A DNA stretch of 64,000 nucleotides. Origin: Sulfitobacter sp. OXR-159. Its GTDB lineage: Bacteria > Pseudomonadota > Alphaproteobacteria > Rhodobacterales > Rhodobacteraceae. The notes under the pieces are model-generated. The model was not told where the DNA came from. It was given only the letters and a program-made list of their open reading frames with translations, and ran no database searches. The DNA lies in NCBI RefSeq assembly GCF_034377145.1, contig NZ_CP139707.1, positions 2,241,001 through 2,305,000 on the forward strand, written 5' to 3'. The translations under genes were made by a program, and so were the position numbers. Shown piece after piece: positions 16,940-26,040 of this stretch (the first letter of the stretch is position 1; every line of letters starts with the position of its first letter).

Positions 16940-17286
16940 TCGCGTTTCCGGCGGGCGTGAAGGTGTGGATCGCAGGCGGCGTCACCGATATGCGGCGGGG
17001 CATGAACACGCTGGCGCTACAGGTGCAAGAAGGGCTCGGCCGCGATCCCCATGCGGGTGAGATATTTTGCTTCCGAGGTCGTAAGGGCGACCTCGTCAAG
17101 ATCCTGTGGCATGATGGCGTGGGCATGTCGCTTTATCTAAAGCGCCTGGAGGCAGGCAAGTTCATCTGGCCCGTGAGCCGGTCGGGCGAAGCGGTGCAGA
17201 TATCGGCGGCGCAGTTAGGCTATCTTCTGGAGGGCATCGACTGGCGCAATCCTCGCTGGACACAACGCCCTGCAAAGGCTGGTTAA
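16936..17286 (+). CDS. IS66 accessory protein TnpB (copy 1)
   Basis: 116 residues, PF05717-type IS66 Orf2 (VTDMRRGMNTLALQVQ, FCFRGRKGDLVKILWHDGVG). ATGA overlap with tnpA. Identical in sequence to the copy-2 protein. Confidence 0.92.
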   Translation: MIAFPAGVKVWIAGGVTDMRRGMNTLALQVQEGLGRDPHAGEIFCFRGRKGDLVKILWHDGVGMSLYLKRLEAGKFIWPVSRSGEAVQISAAQLGYLLEGIDWRNPRWTQRPAKAG

Positions 17287-17694
17287 TTCAGGCCAGAAAG
17301 CCTGTTTTTATTGGTGTTCCGCGGCCCCGGCTGGTAAATATCGGTCATGTCTAATGCCGCCTCTGAACTCGCCAAATTACGCGCTGCCCTGGCCGCCGCA
17401 GAGGCCCGTGCAGATGTTGCGGAAAGCGAGCTGGCGCAGGCCCGCGCGGTTGTCTCCTGCTCCGAGGCGATGATCCAAGAGCTCAAGCTCGAGATCGCCA
17501 AACTGCGCCGTGACAAATACGGTATCTCGTCAGAACGACGCGCCCGGCTGATCGATCAACTGGAACTGCAGCTTGAAGAGATGGAAGCGGCGGCCACCGA
17601 GGATGCCTTAGCCGCAGATCAAGCAAGCGAGAAAGCCAGCACGGTGCGCGCCTTCACGCGCCGCCATCCCGTGCGCAAGCCGTTCCCCGATCAC

Positions 17695-17732
17695 CCGTTG
17701 CCCGGCAGTCGCTGCTTGCAGCGATGAGAGGG
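17695..17732 (-). repeat. Short palindromic insertion E (IS66 copy 1)
   Basis: Same family as A-D but reversed relative to the gene. On the minus strand it reads CCCTCTCA, inner repeat TCGCTGC-AA-GCAGCGA, then CTGCCGGGCAACG. About 37-38 nt; exact limits uncertain by a few bases. It breaks the tnpC frame. Confidence 0.82.
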
Positions 17733-18340
17733 AGCCGCGCGAGCGGGTTGTTGTTGAGGCACCGGCCGCCTGCACTTGCTGTGGCTCGGACCGGATCGTG
17801 AAGATGGGCGAGGACATCACCGAGACGCTGGAGGTAATCCCACGTCAGTGGAAGGTGATCCAGACTGTGCGCGAGAAGTTCACTTGCCGGGCCTGCGAGA
17901 AGATTAGCCAGCCGCCGGCGCCGTTCCATGCGATTCCGCGCGGATGGGCCGGACCCAGCTTGATCGCAATGCTGATCTTCGAAAAATACGGACAGCACCA
18001 GCCGTTGAACCGGCAGGCAGAGCGCTTTGCGCGTGAAGGCGTTGATCTGAGCCTCTCCACGCTGGCAGACTTGGTCGGGCACGCGACTGTCGCCTTGCAG
18101 CCGATCCATGCCCTGATCGAAAGCCATGTGCGTGCCGCTCACCGCCTACATGGCGATGATACCACCGTGCCGCTTCTGGCGCGGGGCGGTGCAAAAAAGG
18201 CCCGGCTCTGGACCTACGTGCGTGATGATCGGCCATGGAATGGTGGCGCCCCACCAGCGGCGTTCTTCCGCTTCTCTCGAGATCGCGGCGCAACCAATCC
18301 CAATCAGCATCTGGCCGGATGGCAAGGTGTGCTGCAAGCC

Positions 18341-18379
18341 CCCTCTCATGGTTTGCAAGCAAACCACTGCCGGGCAATG
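18341..18379 (+). repeat. Short palindromic insertion F (IS66 copy 1)
   Basis: 39 nt, CCCTCTCA, inner repeat TGGTTTGC-AA-GCAAACCA, then CTGCCGGGCAATG. It lies between codons of GVLQA and DAYGGY in tnpC and leaves the frame open. Confidence 0.88.
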
Positions 18380-18930
18380 GACGCCTATGGTGGATACAAC
18401 GATCTCTATCGCGAAGACCGCGACGAGGGGCCCGTGACCAGTGCGTTGTGTTGGTCACATGCCCGCCGGAAGTTCTTCGAACTGGCCGACATTGCGGGCA
18501 ACGTCCGCAAGGGCAAACCCGCCCATCAGATCTCGCCGGTCGCACTGGAAGCGGTGAAACGGATCGATGCCATCTTCGACATCGAGCGCGAGATCAATGG
18601 GCTGGATGCTGATGCCCGGCTCGTCGCCCGCCAGAACCTGTCCCGTCCCCTGGTGAACGGCCTCCACGACTGGCTGCAGGACGAGCGCGCGAAACTGTCC
18701 AGACACAACAAGGTGGCCAAGGCGATCAACTACATGTTTGAGAAGCGTGGCCGTTGGCAGGCCTTCACGGCATTCCTCGATGACGGGCATATCTGTCTGA
18801 CGAATAATGCGGCCGAACGCGCTTTACGTGGCGTGGCACTGGGCAGAAAGTCGTGGCTCTTCGCAGGCTCAGAGCGCGGCGGTGAACGGGCTGCCGCCAT
18901 GTATACCCTTATCGTCACCGCCAAAATGAA

Positions 18931-19219
18931 AGATGCCGACCCGATCGTGCTGAACTATGGCGAGCGTGTACGCTTTAAGTTCGTGAACGAGACGATGATG
19001 GCGCACCCGATGCACCTGCACGGCATGTGGTCCTTGCTTGATACCGGCAAGGGAAAATGGGACCCCATCAAGCACACGGTCAACATCAATCCCGGCACCA
19101 CGGTCTATACCGAAACCGAAGTTGATGCCTCCGGCCAGTGGGCCTTCCACTGCCACCTGTCCTACCACGCCGAAGCGGGCATGTTCCGCAAAGTCGTCGT
19201 TGTCGGTGGTCCAGCATGA
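18931..19219 (+). pseudogene. copA: Copper resistance multicopper oxidase CopA, C-terminal fragment
   Basis: About 95 residues of the last cupredoxin domain. The copper ligand motifs HPMHLHGMW and HCHLSYHAEAGM are both intact. The first ~500 residues are gone, replaced in frame by the IS66 tnpC body at 18930. Whole CopA is a periplasmic Cu(I) oxidase; this fragment lacks most copper sites. Its stop overlaps an ATG leading into copB, the normal copAB arrangement. Confidence 0.87.
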
Positions 19220-19248
19220 GCACTCAGACACATCCAAAGGGTACCCCT

Positions 19249-19965
19249 ATGAAAAACCTTATCACGTCCGGAGCAGTGGCTCTTGCAACCTTTGCCGCAG
19301 GCGCTGCCTTAGCAGAGCCCGGTGTGGCACCGCTGATCTATGGCATTCAAGCCGAGCAGCTTGAATACCGTTTCGGCGAAAATGACGAAGAGCTCCTCGT
19401 TTGGGATTTCGACGCCATGGTCGGCAATGATGAATTGAAGCTGGTATTCAGAAGCGAAGCGGAGATGGAGACAGCGTCAAACGACTTCGAGACGCTCGAA
19501 AACCAGCTGCGTCTGCAAATGCCGATTTCAACATTCTTTGATGCTGTGGTCGGGGCGCATGCAAGCACCCCGACTGACGGACCCGACCGGTATAATCTGG
19601 TGGTCGGCGTCAAAGGGCTCGCTCCGCAGTGGTTCGAGATCGACGCAGATCTTTACCTCTCAGAGCACCCGTTTGGCCGATTTGAGGCTGAATACGAGGC
19701 TTTGCTGACCAACCGGTTGATCCTGACGCCAAGCATCGAAGTCAATATGCCGTTCAAGGACGACATCAAGGCGGGCCAAGCGGCTGGCGGTGCAACGATC
19801 GAGATCGGCGCACGGCTCAGCTACGATCTCGTGGATCGCGCCATTTCGCCTTACGTCGGAGTGAATTACGAGAAATCTTTTGGCGGCACTGCTGACCTGA
19901 TCGAGGCAGGCGGGGGGCAAAGCGACAACCTCTCACTTGTGGTCGGAACGCGTCTGTTTTTCTAA
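19249..19965 (+). CDS. copB: Copper resistance outer-membrane protein CopB
   Basis: 238 residues from the ATG at 19249 (AAGGGTA upstream; signal peptide MKNLITSGAVALATFAAGAA). An ATG at 19216 overlapping the copA stop is possible but would put 11 polar residues before the signal. Beta-barrel CopB domain: LIYGIQAEQLEYRFG near the N terminus and FARE-like strands to the terminal aromatic F (TRLFF), typical of outer-membrane barrels. The usual Met/His-rich N-terminal copper-binding segment is short or absent. Expression is doubtful because the upstream copA promoter is lost. Confidence 0.87.
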   Translation: MKNLITSGAVALATFAAGAALAEPGVAPLIYGIQAEQLEYRFGENDEELLVWDFDAMVGNDELKLVFRSEAEMETASNDFETLENQLRLQMPISTFFDAVVGAHASTPTDGPDRYNLVVGVKGLAPQWFEIDADLYLSEHPFGRFEAEYEALLTNRLILTPSIEVNMPFKDDIKAGQAAGGATIEIGARLSYDLVDRAISPYVGVNYEKSFGGTADLIEAGGGQSDNLSLVVGTRLFF

Positions 19966-19979
19966 CGCTTTATGAGTAA

Positions 19980-20017
19980 GGCCCCGTCCCGCTGGTAATT
20001 GTTTGCGGGACGGGGCC
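19980..20017 (+). terminator. Strong hairpin after copB
   Basis: 13-bp perfect stem GGCCCCGTCCCGC / GCGGGACGGGGCC with a 12-base loop, 14 bases after the copB stop. The following bases are AATTGG rather than a T-run, so it may act as a barrier more than a classic terminator. Confidence 0.6.
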
Positions 20018-20029
20018 AATTGGGGCCGT

Positions 20030-20155
20030 GTTGCACAGATCAACTTTTTCGGGCTGGCGATAAAGCTCGGGCTGACAGCAAAGCAACTCAAACCGATGAC
20101 GGCAGCATATCCAAGTGTCGGTTCTGATCTGGGGACGCTACTGCAAGTCGTGTAG
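20030..20155 (+). pseudogene. C-terminal fragment of a FAD-dependent pyridine nucleotide-disulfide reductase
   Basis: Frame reading INFFGLAIKLGLTAKQLKPM and then TAAYPSVGSDLGTLL to a stop at 20155. This matches the dimerisation-domain end of mercuric-reductase/glutathione-reductase-like flavoproteins. Only ~40 residues remain and no start is present. It shows loss of a redox gene next to copB. Confidence 0.6.
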
Positions 20156-20198
20156 ATTAAGCTCACCCGCAAAAGGACAACTGGTAAATTGGAATTGA

Positions 20199-21030
20199 AT
20201 TATCAAACGCCGCCTCGCTGAATATCAAGCCGCCCTGCATTTCAAACGCTGGGTACCGCCGCTTTTCGGAGGCGCAATCGCGCTTGCGTTCATCTTCTGG
20301 CTTTATCGCGACCTTGACTTGGGTCTTTTCGTGACGGGCCTCGGCACGGCAAACACCGGTTGGATCGCGATACTGGCGCTTACCATCCTGCTGGAACAGC
20401 TCGCGAATGGCTGGAAATGGCGCCAACGTTCTGGTGCCACTCGGCATCAGCCCGCTGGTTCGATCCTGGCTGGTCGCCCGGATGGAGGGTTTGAAGATGG
20501 GAACGGTCCTGATAACCACAATCATCGCGCGATTTATTGACGGCGTGGTCTTTGCACTTTTCGCCGGGCTGGTGGCGATGACAGGAAAAGTGCCGCAAAT
20601 TCAAGGCAATCTGGAACTTGGACTTGCGGTTGCAGGCGCGCTGAACCTTATTCTGTTTGGGGCGGCACTCTGGGCGATGTTCCGGTTTCGCGCATTGTTC
20701 GGACAGGACGGGCCGCTGATCTGCCGATTGTTCGACCGGATTGCGGCATGGAGCCGCGCCGACGGTGCTGCGCTCAGAAGTTCGCTGTGTGAGGGCGTGC
20801 TCTGGCCGCGGGCAACGCGCCACCGGCTGAACGTTCTGCTTGGCGCCTTTGCGGCAAAGATAATCTCTGCCACACATTACCTGTGGGCGGGGCTTGCACT
20901 GGGCGTGGTGCTGGCACCGTCCAACTACCTTTTCCTGATGGTCTTTGCCGGATTTTCACTGGTGCTGTCGCGGTTCGTCCTGGTGCCGGGGGGCTTCATC
21001 ATCGGCTCGGCCTTGGCATTCGAATTATTA
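20199..21030 (+). pseudogene. Flippase-like (LPG synthase TM region, UPF0104) membrane protein, decayed
   Basis: Two frames are needed. The first, with no good start codon, reads IIKRRLAEYQAALHFKRWVP through LLEQLANGWKWRQ. The second, from ~20425, reads ANVLVPLGISPLVRSW onwards and holds several hydrophobic helices. An internal deletion of roughly one helix plus a frame change joins WKWRQ directly to ANVLVP. The 3' end is cut by IS5 at 21031. It belongs to the lysylphosphatidylglycerol-synthase TM/flippase-like family; certainly non-functional. Confidence 0.7.
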
Positions 21031-21230
21031 GGTTCAGGACTCATAACCAAAATATGACGGTTGCAGCGAGGGCGATTGCCGACAGGAATACTTTTGGACA
21101 TCTGTCATAGCGGGTTGCGACGCGTCGCCAGTCTTTGAGCCTGCCAAACATTCTCTCAATGCGGTTGCGGCGCTTGTAACGACGCTTGTCGTATCTAACG
21201 ACCTTCTTGCGCGACTTGCGACCAGGGATG
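21031..21230 (-). mobile_element. IS5-family remnant (3' part), interrupted by IS66
   Basis: The terminal repeat GGTTCAGGACTCATAA at 21031 matches the left end of the IS5 copy at 49662 (GGCTCAGGACCCATAA). Coding remnant 21041-21230 encodes the transposase C terminus (GRKSRKKVVRYDKRRYKRRN to ALAATVIFWL). The 5' part is lost where IS66 copy 2 starts, at CATCCCTG of the IS5 sequence. Confidence 0.85.
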
Positions 21231-21259
21231 GTAAGCATCCGGCGTAGGCCACAGGTAGG

Positions 21260-21479
21260 TCATCGCTCGCGATCACGGTCCATTTCGATGAGCTCTTGCA
21301 GGTTTTCGATCCCGATTGGAGTGAATGCGATGACACCTTCGTCGCTGGGACCGTAGACCCAGATTATACCATCTTCGGTTTCCATACCGGTGGCGATCAA
21401 AGATCTTATTGACGGTTTCGCCCAGTTCGACAGCGACGCGGTCGATTGTCTTGACGGAATACACCTTGTTCAGCTGCAT
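21260..21479 (-). pseudogene. IS66 downstream accessory ORF, frameshifted
   Basis: Starts MQLNKVYSVKTIDRVAVELG, then a frame change near 21395 leads to METEDGIIWVYGPSDEGVIA and ends at 21260. Small ORFs of this kind follow tnpC in some IS66 elements; the role is unknown. The frameshift makes it doubtful that it is translated whole. Confidence 0.55.
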
Positions 21480-22156
21480 GGTTAGGCTGCTTGCGGAAGG
21501 GATAGAGCTTTCCAGTTCCAAGGCAGAAGTTCATGCACGCGCGAGACGGGCAAGTCGGGCAGCCGGGCGAGAACATCGGCGAGCCAGGCCTGCGGATCGA
21601 TGTCATTCATTTTGGCGGTGACGATAAGGGTATACATGGCGGCAGCCCGTTCACCGCCGCGCTCTGAGCCTGCGAAGAGCCACGACTTTCTGCCCAGTGC
21701 CACGCCACGTAAAGCGCGTTCGGCCGCATTATTCGTCAGACAGATATGCCCGTCATCGAGGAATGCCGTGAAGGCCTGCCAACGGCCACGCTTCTCAAAC
21801 ATGTAGTTGATCGCCTTGGCCACCTTGTTGTGTCTGGACAGTTTCGCGCGCTCGTCCTGCAGCCAGTCGTGGAGGCCGTTCACCAGGGGACGGGACAGGT
21901 TCTGGCGGGCGACGAGCCGGGCATCAGCATCCAGCCCATTGATCTCGCGCTCGATGTCGAAGATGGCATCGATCCGTTTCACCGCTTCCAGTGCGACCGG
22001 CGAGATCTGATGGGCGGGTTTGCCCTTGCGGACGTTGCCCGCAATGTCGGCCAGTTCGAAGAACTTCCGGCGGGCATGTGACCAACACAACGCACTGGTC
22101 ACGGGCCCCTCGTCGCGGTCTTCGCGATAGAGATCGTTGTATCCACCATAGGCGTC

Positions 22157-22195
22157 CATTGCCCGGCAGTGGTTTGCTTGCAAACCATGAGAGGG
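22157..22195 (-). repeat. Short palindromic insertion F' (IS66 copy 2)
   Basis: 39 nt, identical to insertion F and in the same place in tnpC; inner repeat TGGTTTGC-AA-GCAAACCA. Confidence 0.88.
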
Positions 22196-22803
22196 GGCTT
22201 GCAGCACACCTTGCCATCCGGCCAGATGCTGATTGGGATTGGTTGCGCCGCGATCTCGAGAGAAGCGGAAGAACGCCGCTGGTGGGGCGCCACCATTCCA
22301 TGGCCGATCATCACGCACGTAGGTCCAGAGCCGGGCCTTTTTTGCACCGCCCCGCGCCAGAAGCGGCACGGTGGTATCATCGCCATGTAGGCGGTGAGCG
22401 GCACGCACATGGCTTTCGATCAGGGCATGGATCGGCTGCAAGGCGACAGTCGCGTGCCCGACCAAGTCTGCCAGCGTGGAGAGGCTCAGATCAACGCCTT
22501 CACGCGCAAAGCGCTCTGCCTGCCGGTTCAACGGCTGGTGCTGTCCGTATTTTTCGAAGATCAGCATTGCGATCAAGCTGGGTCCGGCCCATCCGCGCGG
22601 AATCGCATGGAACGGCACCGGCGGCTGGCTAATCTTCTCGCAGGCCCGGCAAGTGAACTTCTCGCGCACAGTCTGGATCACCTTCCACTGACGTGGGATT
22701 ACCTCCAGCGTCTCGGTGATGTCCTCGCCCATCTTCACGATCCGGTCCGAGCCACAGCAAGTGCAGGCGGCCGGTGCCTCAACAACAACCCGCTCGCGCG
22801 GCT

Positions 22804-22841
22804 CCCTCTCATCGCTGCAAGCAGCGACTGCCGGGCAACGG
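22804..22841 (+). repeat. Short palindromic insertion E' (IS66 copy 2)
   Basis: Same sequence and site as insertion E; inner repeat TCGCTGC-AA-GCAGCGA, orientation again opposite to tnpC. Confidence 0.85.
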
Positions 22842-23249
22842 GTGATCGGGGAACGGCTTGCGCACGGGATGGCGGCGCGTGAAGGCGCGCACCGTGCTGG
22901 CTTTCTCGCTTGCTTGATCTGCGGCTAAGGCATCCTCGGTGGCCGCCGCTTCCATCTCTTCAAGCTGCAGTTCCAGTTGATCGATCAGCCGGGCGCGTCG
23001 TTCTGACGAGATACCGTATTTGTCACGGCGCAGTTTGGCGATCTCGAGCTTGAGCTCTTGGATCATCGCCTCGGAGCAGGAGACAACCGCGCGGGCCTGC
23101 GCCAGCTCGCTTTCCGCAACATCTGCACGGGCCTCTGCGGCGGCCAGGGCAGCGCGTAATTTGGCGAGTTCAGAGGCGGCATTAGACATGACCGATATTT
23201 ACCAGCCGGGGCCGCGGAACACCAATAAAAACAGGCTTTCTGGCCTGAA

Positions 23250-23600
23250 TTAACCAGCCTTTGCAGGGCGTTGTGTCCAGCGAGGATTGCGCCAGTCGAT
23301 GCCCTCCAGAAGATAGCCTAACTGCGCCGCCGATATCTGCACCGCTTCGCCCGACCGGCTCACGGGCCAGATGAACTTGCCTGCCTCCAGGCGCTTTAGA
23401 TAAAGCGACATGCCCACGCCATCATGCCACAGGATCTTGACGAGGTCGCCCTTACGACCTCGGAAGCAAAATATCTCACCCGCATGGGGATCGCGGCCGA
23501 GCCCTTCTTGCACCTGTAGCGCCAGCGTGTTCATGCCCCGCCGCATATCGGTGACGCCGCCTGCGATCCACACCTTCACGCCCGCCGGAAACGCGATCAT
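23250..23600 (-). CDS. IS66 accessory protein TnpB (copy 2)
   Basis: 116 residues identical in sequence to the copy-1 protein at 16936-17286; intact. Start overlaps tnpA stop by four bases. Confidence 0.92.
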   Translation of the reverse strand: MIAFPAGVKVWIAGGVTDMRRGMNTLALQVQEGLGRDPHAGEIFCFRGRKGDLVKILWHDGVGMSLYLKRLEAGKFIWPVSRSGEAVQISAAQLGYLLEGIDWRNPRWTQRPAKAG

Positions 23601-24004
23601 TGCCGATCCACCACTGCCAGAATCCGAGCAAGCGCTTCGGACTCCACGCCGATCGGCACGATGAGTCGACGCCCATTCGGAAGGGCTACCTCAACCCGAC
23701 AGTCCGGAGATGGAATGGCATCGATCGGATTTGCCTGCGACGCGGAAACTTCCTTCGGCACAGTCACCGGCGCGAACGGTACAGAGCCAGAAGACCCAAG
23801 CTCACCGTTTCGATACTGCCGCCGCCAAGTCGTCAAAAGCGACCGGTAAATGCCGTGTCGCCGCGCCGTGGCTGTCACCTGACGGTGGCCAATAAAGCTT
23901 TCTTCCACAATGCGCAGTTTGTCATCATCCGACCAATGCCGGCGGCGTTCACCATCGGCAGCAGACAGAACTTCGATTTGAGGGCGGTTGATAAAGTCGG
24001 ACAT
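23597..24004 (-). CDS. IS66 accessory protein TnpA (copy 2)
   Basis: 135 residues, same as copy 1 except Tyr for Cys in HGIYRSLLT and Pro for Ser in SSGSVPFAPV. First gene of the tnpA-tnpB-tnpC unit. Confidence 0.9.
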   Translation of the reverse strand: MSDFINRPQIEVLSAADGERRRHWSDDDKLRIVEESFIGHRQVTATARRHGIYRSLLTTWRRQYRNGELGSSGSVPFAPVTVPKEVSASQANPIDAIPSPDCRVEVALPNGRRLIVPIGVESEALARILAVVDRQ

Positions 24005-24066
24005 AAGGTCGGACTTACCATCGGATCGAGCCTGAGATCAGACGGCCGTCGCCGGAGGTTTACAAC

Positions 24067-24507
24067 TTGTCTGAGCCCGAGTTGTCAAGTGACGCACAAA
24101 GCTGCTCGGAAGTCGCCGTAGAAAACGGCGCTAAAGTCTGCGATGTTTTGGATGCGGCGGTCTGTTTGGCATCCACATACTTTCCAATGCTGACACCCAT
24201 GGAGTGGTATGTTGGATTGTTGGACCTGCGCTACGAGAAGATGAAATCGGGGTGCGGCGGCTGGGAGGTCCTCTATGCAGATTTGCTGCAACATCCTACC
24301 TATAAGGAAATGTCCAGAAATCCAATTGCGACGATTTATGAATCCGTGAAGCTGCGGCTTGAGAAATTGAGCGCTGCTGAAAGGTTCTCATTCTTGGTGG
24401 CTTACCAGCGCATCGAGTTCGAAGGCGACAAGATGGTTAGCGATTTGCGTGAGGTGCTTTCAGAGGTGTCCTCTAGGCCCAGAGAGCGTGTGTTTCAGAA
24501 CGATTAG
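24067..24507 (+). CDS. Hypothetical protein, probably 5' truncated by IS66
   Basis: Open frame of 146 codons that starts (as TTG) only four bases after the IS66 end, with no ribosome-binding site in host sequence. The real start was therefore probably removed by the insertion. The product is soluble and helical, with LTPMEWYVGLLDLRYEKMKS in the middle; no motif recognised. Lower GC than the core genes. Could be a fragment of a larger accessory protein. Confidence 0.45.
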   Translation: MSEPELSSDAQSCSEVAVENGAKVCDVLDAAVCLASTYFPMLTPMEWYVGLLDLRYEKMKSGCGGWEVLYADLLQHPTYKEMSRNPIATIYESVKLRLEKLSAAERFSFLVAYQRIEFEGDKMVSDLREVLSEVSSRPRERVFQND

Positions 24508-24591
24508 AACTCCTCTAGAAGTCCGCGTTCGCTTGGGAGAAGATTGAGAAGGCTTTCTTAACAGCTTTTGTATTGGCAGTCGAAATTAAAT

Positions 24592-24876
24592 CTAACCAGT
24601 TTTGCTACAACTTCCGCGCCGCTCAGTTCTGGAGTTGATTAGCTTGCGCTTCCGGCCACGACGATCCGCTTGCATCATATGGGCGGCGGCGCCGTAAGAG
24701 CCGTCACATCCAGATATGTTTTCGTGCAAGAAATGGATGTGTTTTAGCTCGCGAAATATCGTTGATCTGCAGCGCTTCAGGACGCGCGCCATCTCGTTAA
24801 CTGGGACCTTGGCGTGTCTCCAACGTTCTATCTTGCGTCGTTCTGTGATACTCAGTTGCTTGTAAACGGCTCCCAT
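24592..24876 (-). pseudogene. IS30-family transposase, N-terminal fragment
   Basis: From the ATG at 24876: MGAVYKQLSITERRKIERWR, then MARVLKRCRSTIFRELK, the helix-turn-helix of IS30 transposases. After ~60 residues the similarity fades and a stop occurs; the catalytic DDE domain is absent. Confidence 0.7.
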
Positions 24877-24891
24877 ACCGATTCCTCTCAT

Positions 24892-25438
24892 TAGATAAAC
24901 TACTGTTTTCTAACAAGAGTCGCACTTTAGGGTAGCGCGCGCCTTGCGTTGGAAAAAACGACCTATAGGATTAATTATGTTAATAATATGAAGCCAGTTG
25001 ATCAGATTTACGTTTGAAGATTTGTAGCGCGTGCAACGATGCCATCCAAATTTTTTGTCCTCCAAGTTGTTAGTGGCCATGAGACAGCTCCATCTGCCAA
25101 GGCAACATGATGCCAAAGCAGATGAGGTGCAAAGGATAGGCAGGCATTTTGGGAAGTGACTTTGAAATCGGCTATTGACCTTCCCACACAGGAACCAATT
25201 ACGTCGCTATTTGTACGCGGAATCAATGTTGACTAAATCTTCAAACCTTAGACGACTTGGATGTAACTAGTCTATTAACGCGAAAATTTTGCTGACGATA
25301 CGCCTATACCTGAAGTTGCAAGCCTAAACAAAGCTGAGGTCGGCGTTATGGCTAGGGTCGCCCGAGCGGAAGGACACGAAGCTTATCCTGCCTGCCACAA
25401 GCATACATCGTCTAATCCAACAAACGAGAAACCTAGAT
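24892..25438. other. Intergenic stretch, no gene seen
   Basis: About 550 bases of AT-richer sequence between the IS30 fragment and the Rieske gene. Short open frames on the minus strand (to 25226) show no recognisable motif or ribosome-binding site and are not called. The last ~100 bases probably hold the Rieske promoter, but I cannot place -35/-10 boxes with confidence. Confidence 0.5.
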
Positions 25439-25996
25439 ATGAATGATATCCAAATAGCTGAACGCAGGGATTTTCTTTATTTCGCCACTGCAGGCACTGG
25501 TGCAGTAGCAGTTGGTGCGGCGGTTTGGCCTCTGATTAATCAAATGAATCCTACGGCTGACGTCATGGCACTTTCAACGATCAGGGTGGACATATCGTCA
25601 TTGGAAACCGGTAGTCAGTTAACTGTGAAATGGCGAGGGAAGCCCGTGTTCATTCGTTTCAGAACTGAGGAAGAAATCGCCGCTGCAAAGTCTGAAGCGC
25701 TTGAAGATTTGCCGGACCAGATTGCAAGAAACCCAAACATTGACGGAGACGCTTTGGCAACCGACGATAATCGGGCAGTAGCGGGAAAAGAGGCGTATCT
25801 TGTCATGATTGGTGTTTGCACCCACTTGGGTTGTGTGCCGATAGGCGATGGTGCCGGGGACTTTGGTGGATGGTTCTGTCCTTGTCACGGATCGCACTAC
25901 GACACTGCCGGGCGGATAAGAAAGGGCCCTGCGCCTGAAAATCTTCATATTCCAGAAATGCAGCTATCTAATGATCTGGTTTTGACGATTGGCTGA
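25439..25996 (+). CDS. Rieske iron-sulfur protein (PetA-like), orphan
   Basis: 185 residues, the length of a ubiquinol-cytochrome c reductase iron-sulfur subunit. Twin-arginine-type N terminus ([13 protein letters not shown]) plus one hydrophobic anchor, then the Rieske domain. The 2Fe-2S ligands are all present: Cys127 and His129 in CTHLGC, Cys147 and His150 in CPCHGS, with Cys132 and Cys149 for the disulfide. No cytochrome b or c1 gene follows, unlike a normal petABC operon, so it is an extra copy in the island. It may exchange into the core bc1 complex or serve another partner. Confidence 0.9.
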   Translation: MNDIQIAERRDFLYFATAGTGAVAVGAAVWPLINQMNPTADVMALSTIRVDISSLETGSQLTVKWRGKPVFIRFRTEEEIAAAKSEALEDLPDQIARNPNIDGDALATDDNRAVAGKEAYLVMIGVCTHLGCVPIGDGAGDFGGWFCPCHGSHYDTAGRIRKGPAPENLHIPEMQLSNDLVLTIG

Positions 25997-26040
25997 GGCT
26001 GGTCGTCATCTGTATCGCGGTAGCGATCTGCCCCTTCAAC

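Larger units (their letters stand above)
16473..18930 (+). mobile_element. IS66-family element, copy 1, 3' truncated
   Basis: Left terminal repeat GTAAACCTCCGGCGACGG at 16473, then tnpA, tnpB and most of tnpC. Identity with copy 2 stops at 18930, where sequence changes to the 3' part of a copA gene. It forms a 2458-bp inverted repeat with 21606-24063. The right end is missing, so it cannot transpose alone. Confidence 0.9.
17347..18930 (+). pseudogene. IS66 transposase TnpC, interrupted and fused to copA
   Basis: DDE transposase of the IS66 family. The N-terminal part (17347-17694) has the coiled region and zinc-finger start. Short insertion E at ~17695-17732 breaks the frame after PFPDH. The second part resumes near 17733 (PRERVVVEAPAACTCCGSD) and runs on through the catalytic core. 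Insertion F at 18341 is 39 nt and in frame, adding 13 residues inside VLQA/DAYGGY. At 18930 the C terminus is lost and the frame continues into copA. Confidence 0.87.
21482..23189 (-). pseudogene. IS66 transposase TnpC (copy 2), interrupted
   Basis: Same gene as in copy 1 but with its natural C terminus (VHELLPWNWKALSLPQAA). Open segments are 22809-23189 and 21482-22803. The break falls on insertion E', and the in-frame insertion F' adds 13 residues in the second segment. Catalytic-core sequence such as HLHGDDTTVPLLARG and TNNAAERALRGVALGRKSW is intact. Apart from insertion E' it would be a complete IS66 transposase of about 530 residues. Confidence 0.88.
21231..24063 (-). mobile_element. IS66-family element, copy 2, full length
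   Basis: 2833 bp with terminal inverted repeats GTAAGCATCCGGCGTAGG at 21231 and GTAAACCTCCGGCGACGG ending at 24063. It contains tnpA, tnpB, tnpC and a small downstream ORF, all on the minus strand. No 8-bp target duplication (CAGGGATG left, AACTTGTC right), so at least one flank came from recombination, possibly with copy 1. Carries short palindromic insertions E' and F'. Confidence 0.92.

Noticed and set aside
25008..25226. 72-codon minus-strand frame
   Set aside because: No ribosome-binding site, no motif, AT-rich intergenic DNA; insufficient support.
25905..25920. CACTGCCGGGC in the Rieske gene as another short insertion
   Set aside because: It encodes the normal family sequence YDTAGRI, has no CCCTCTC partner and no internal palindrome.
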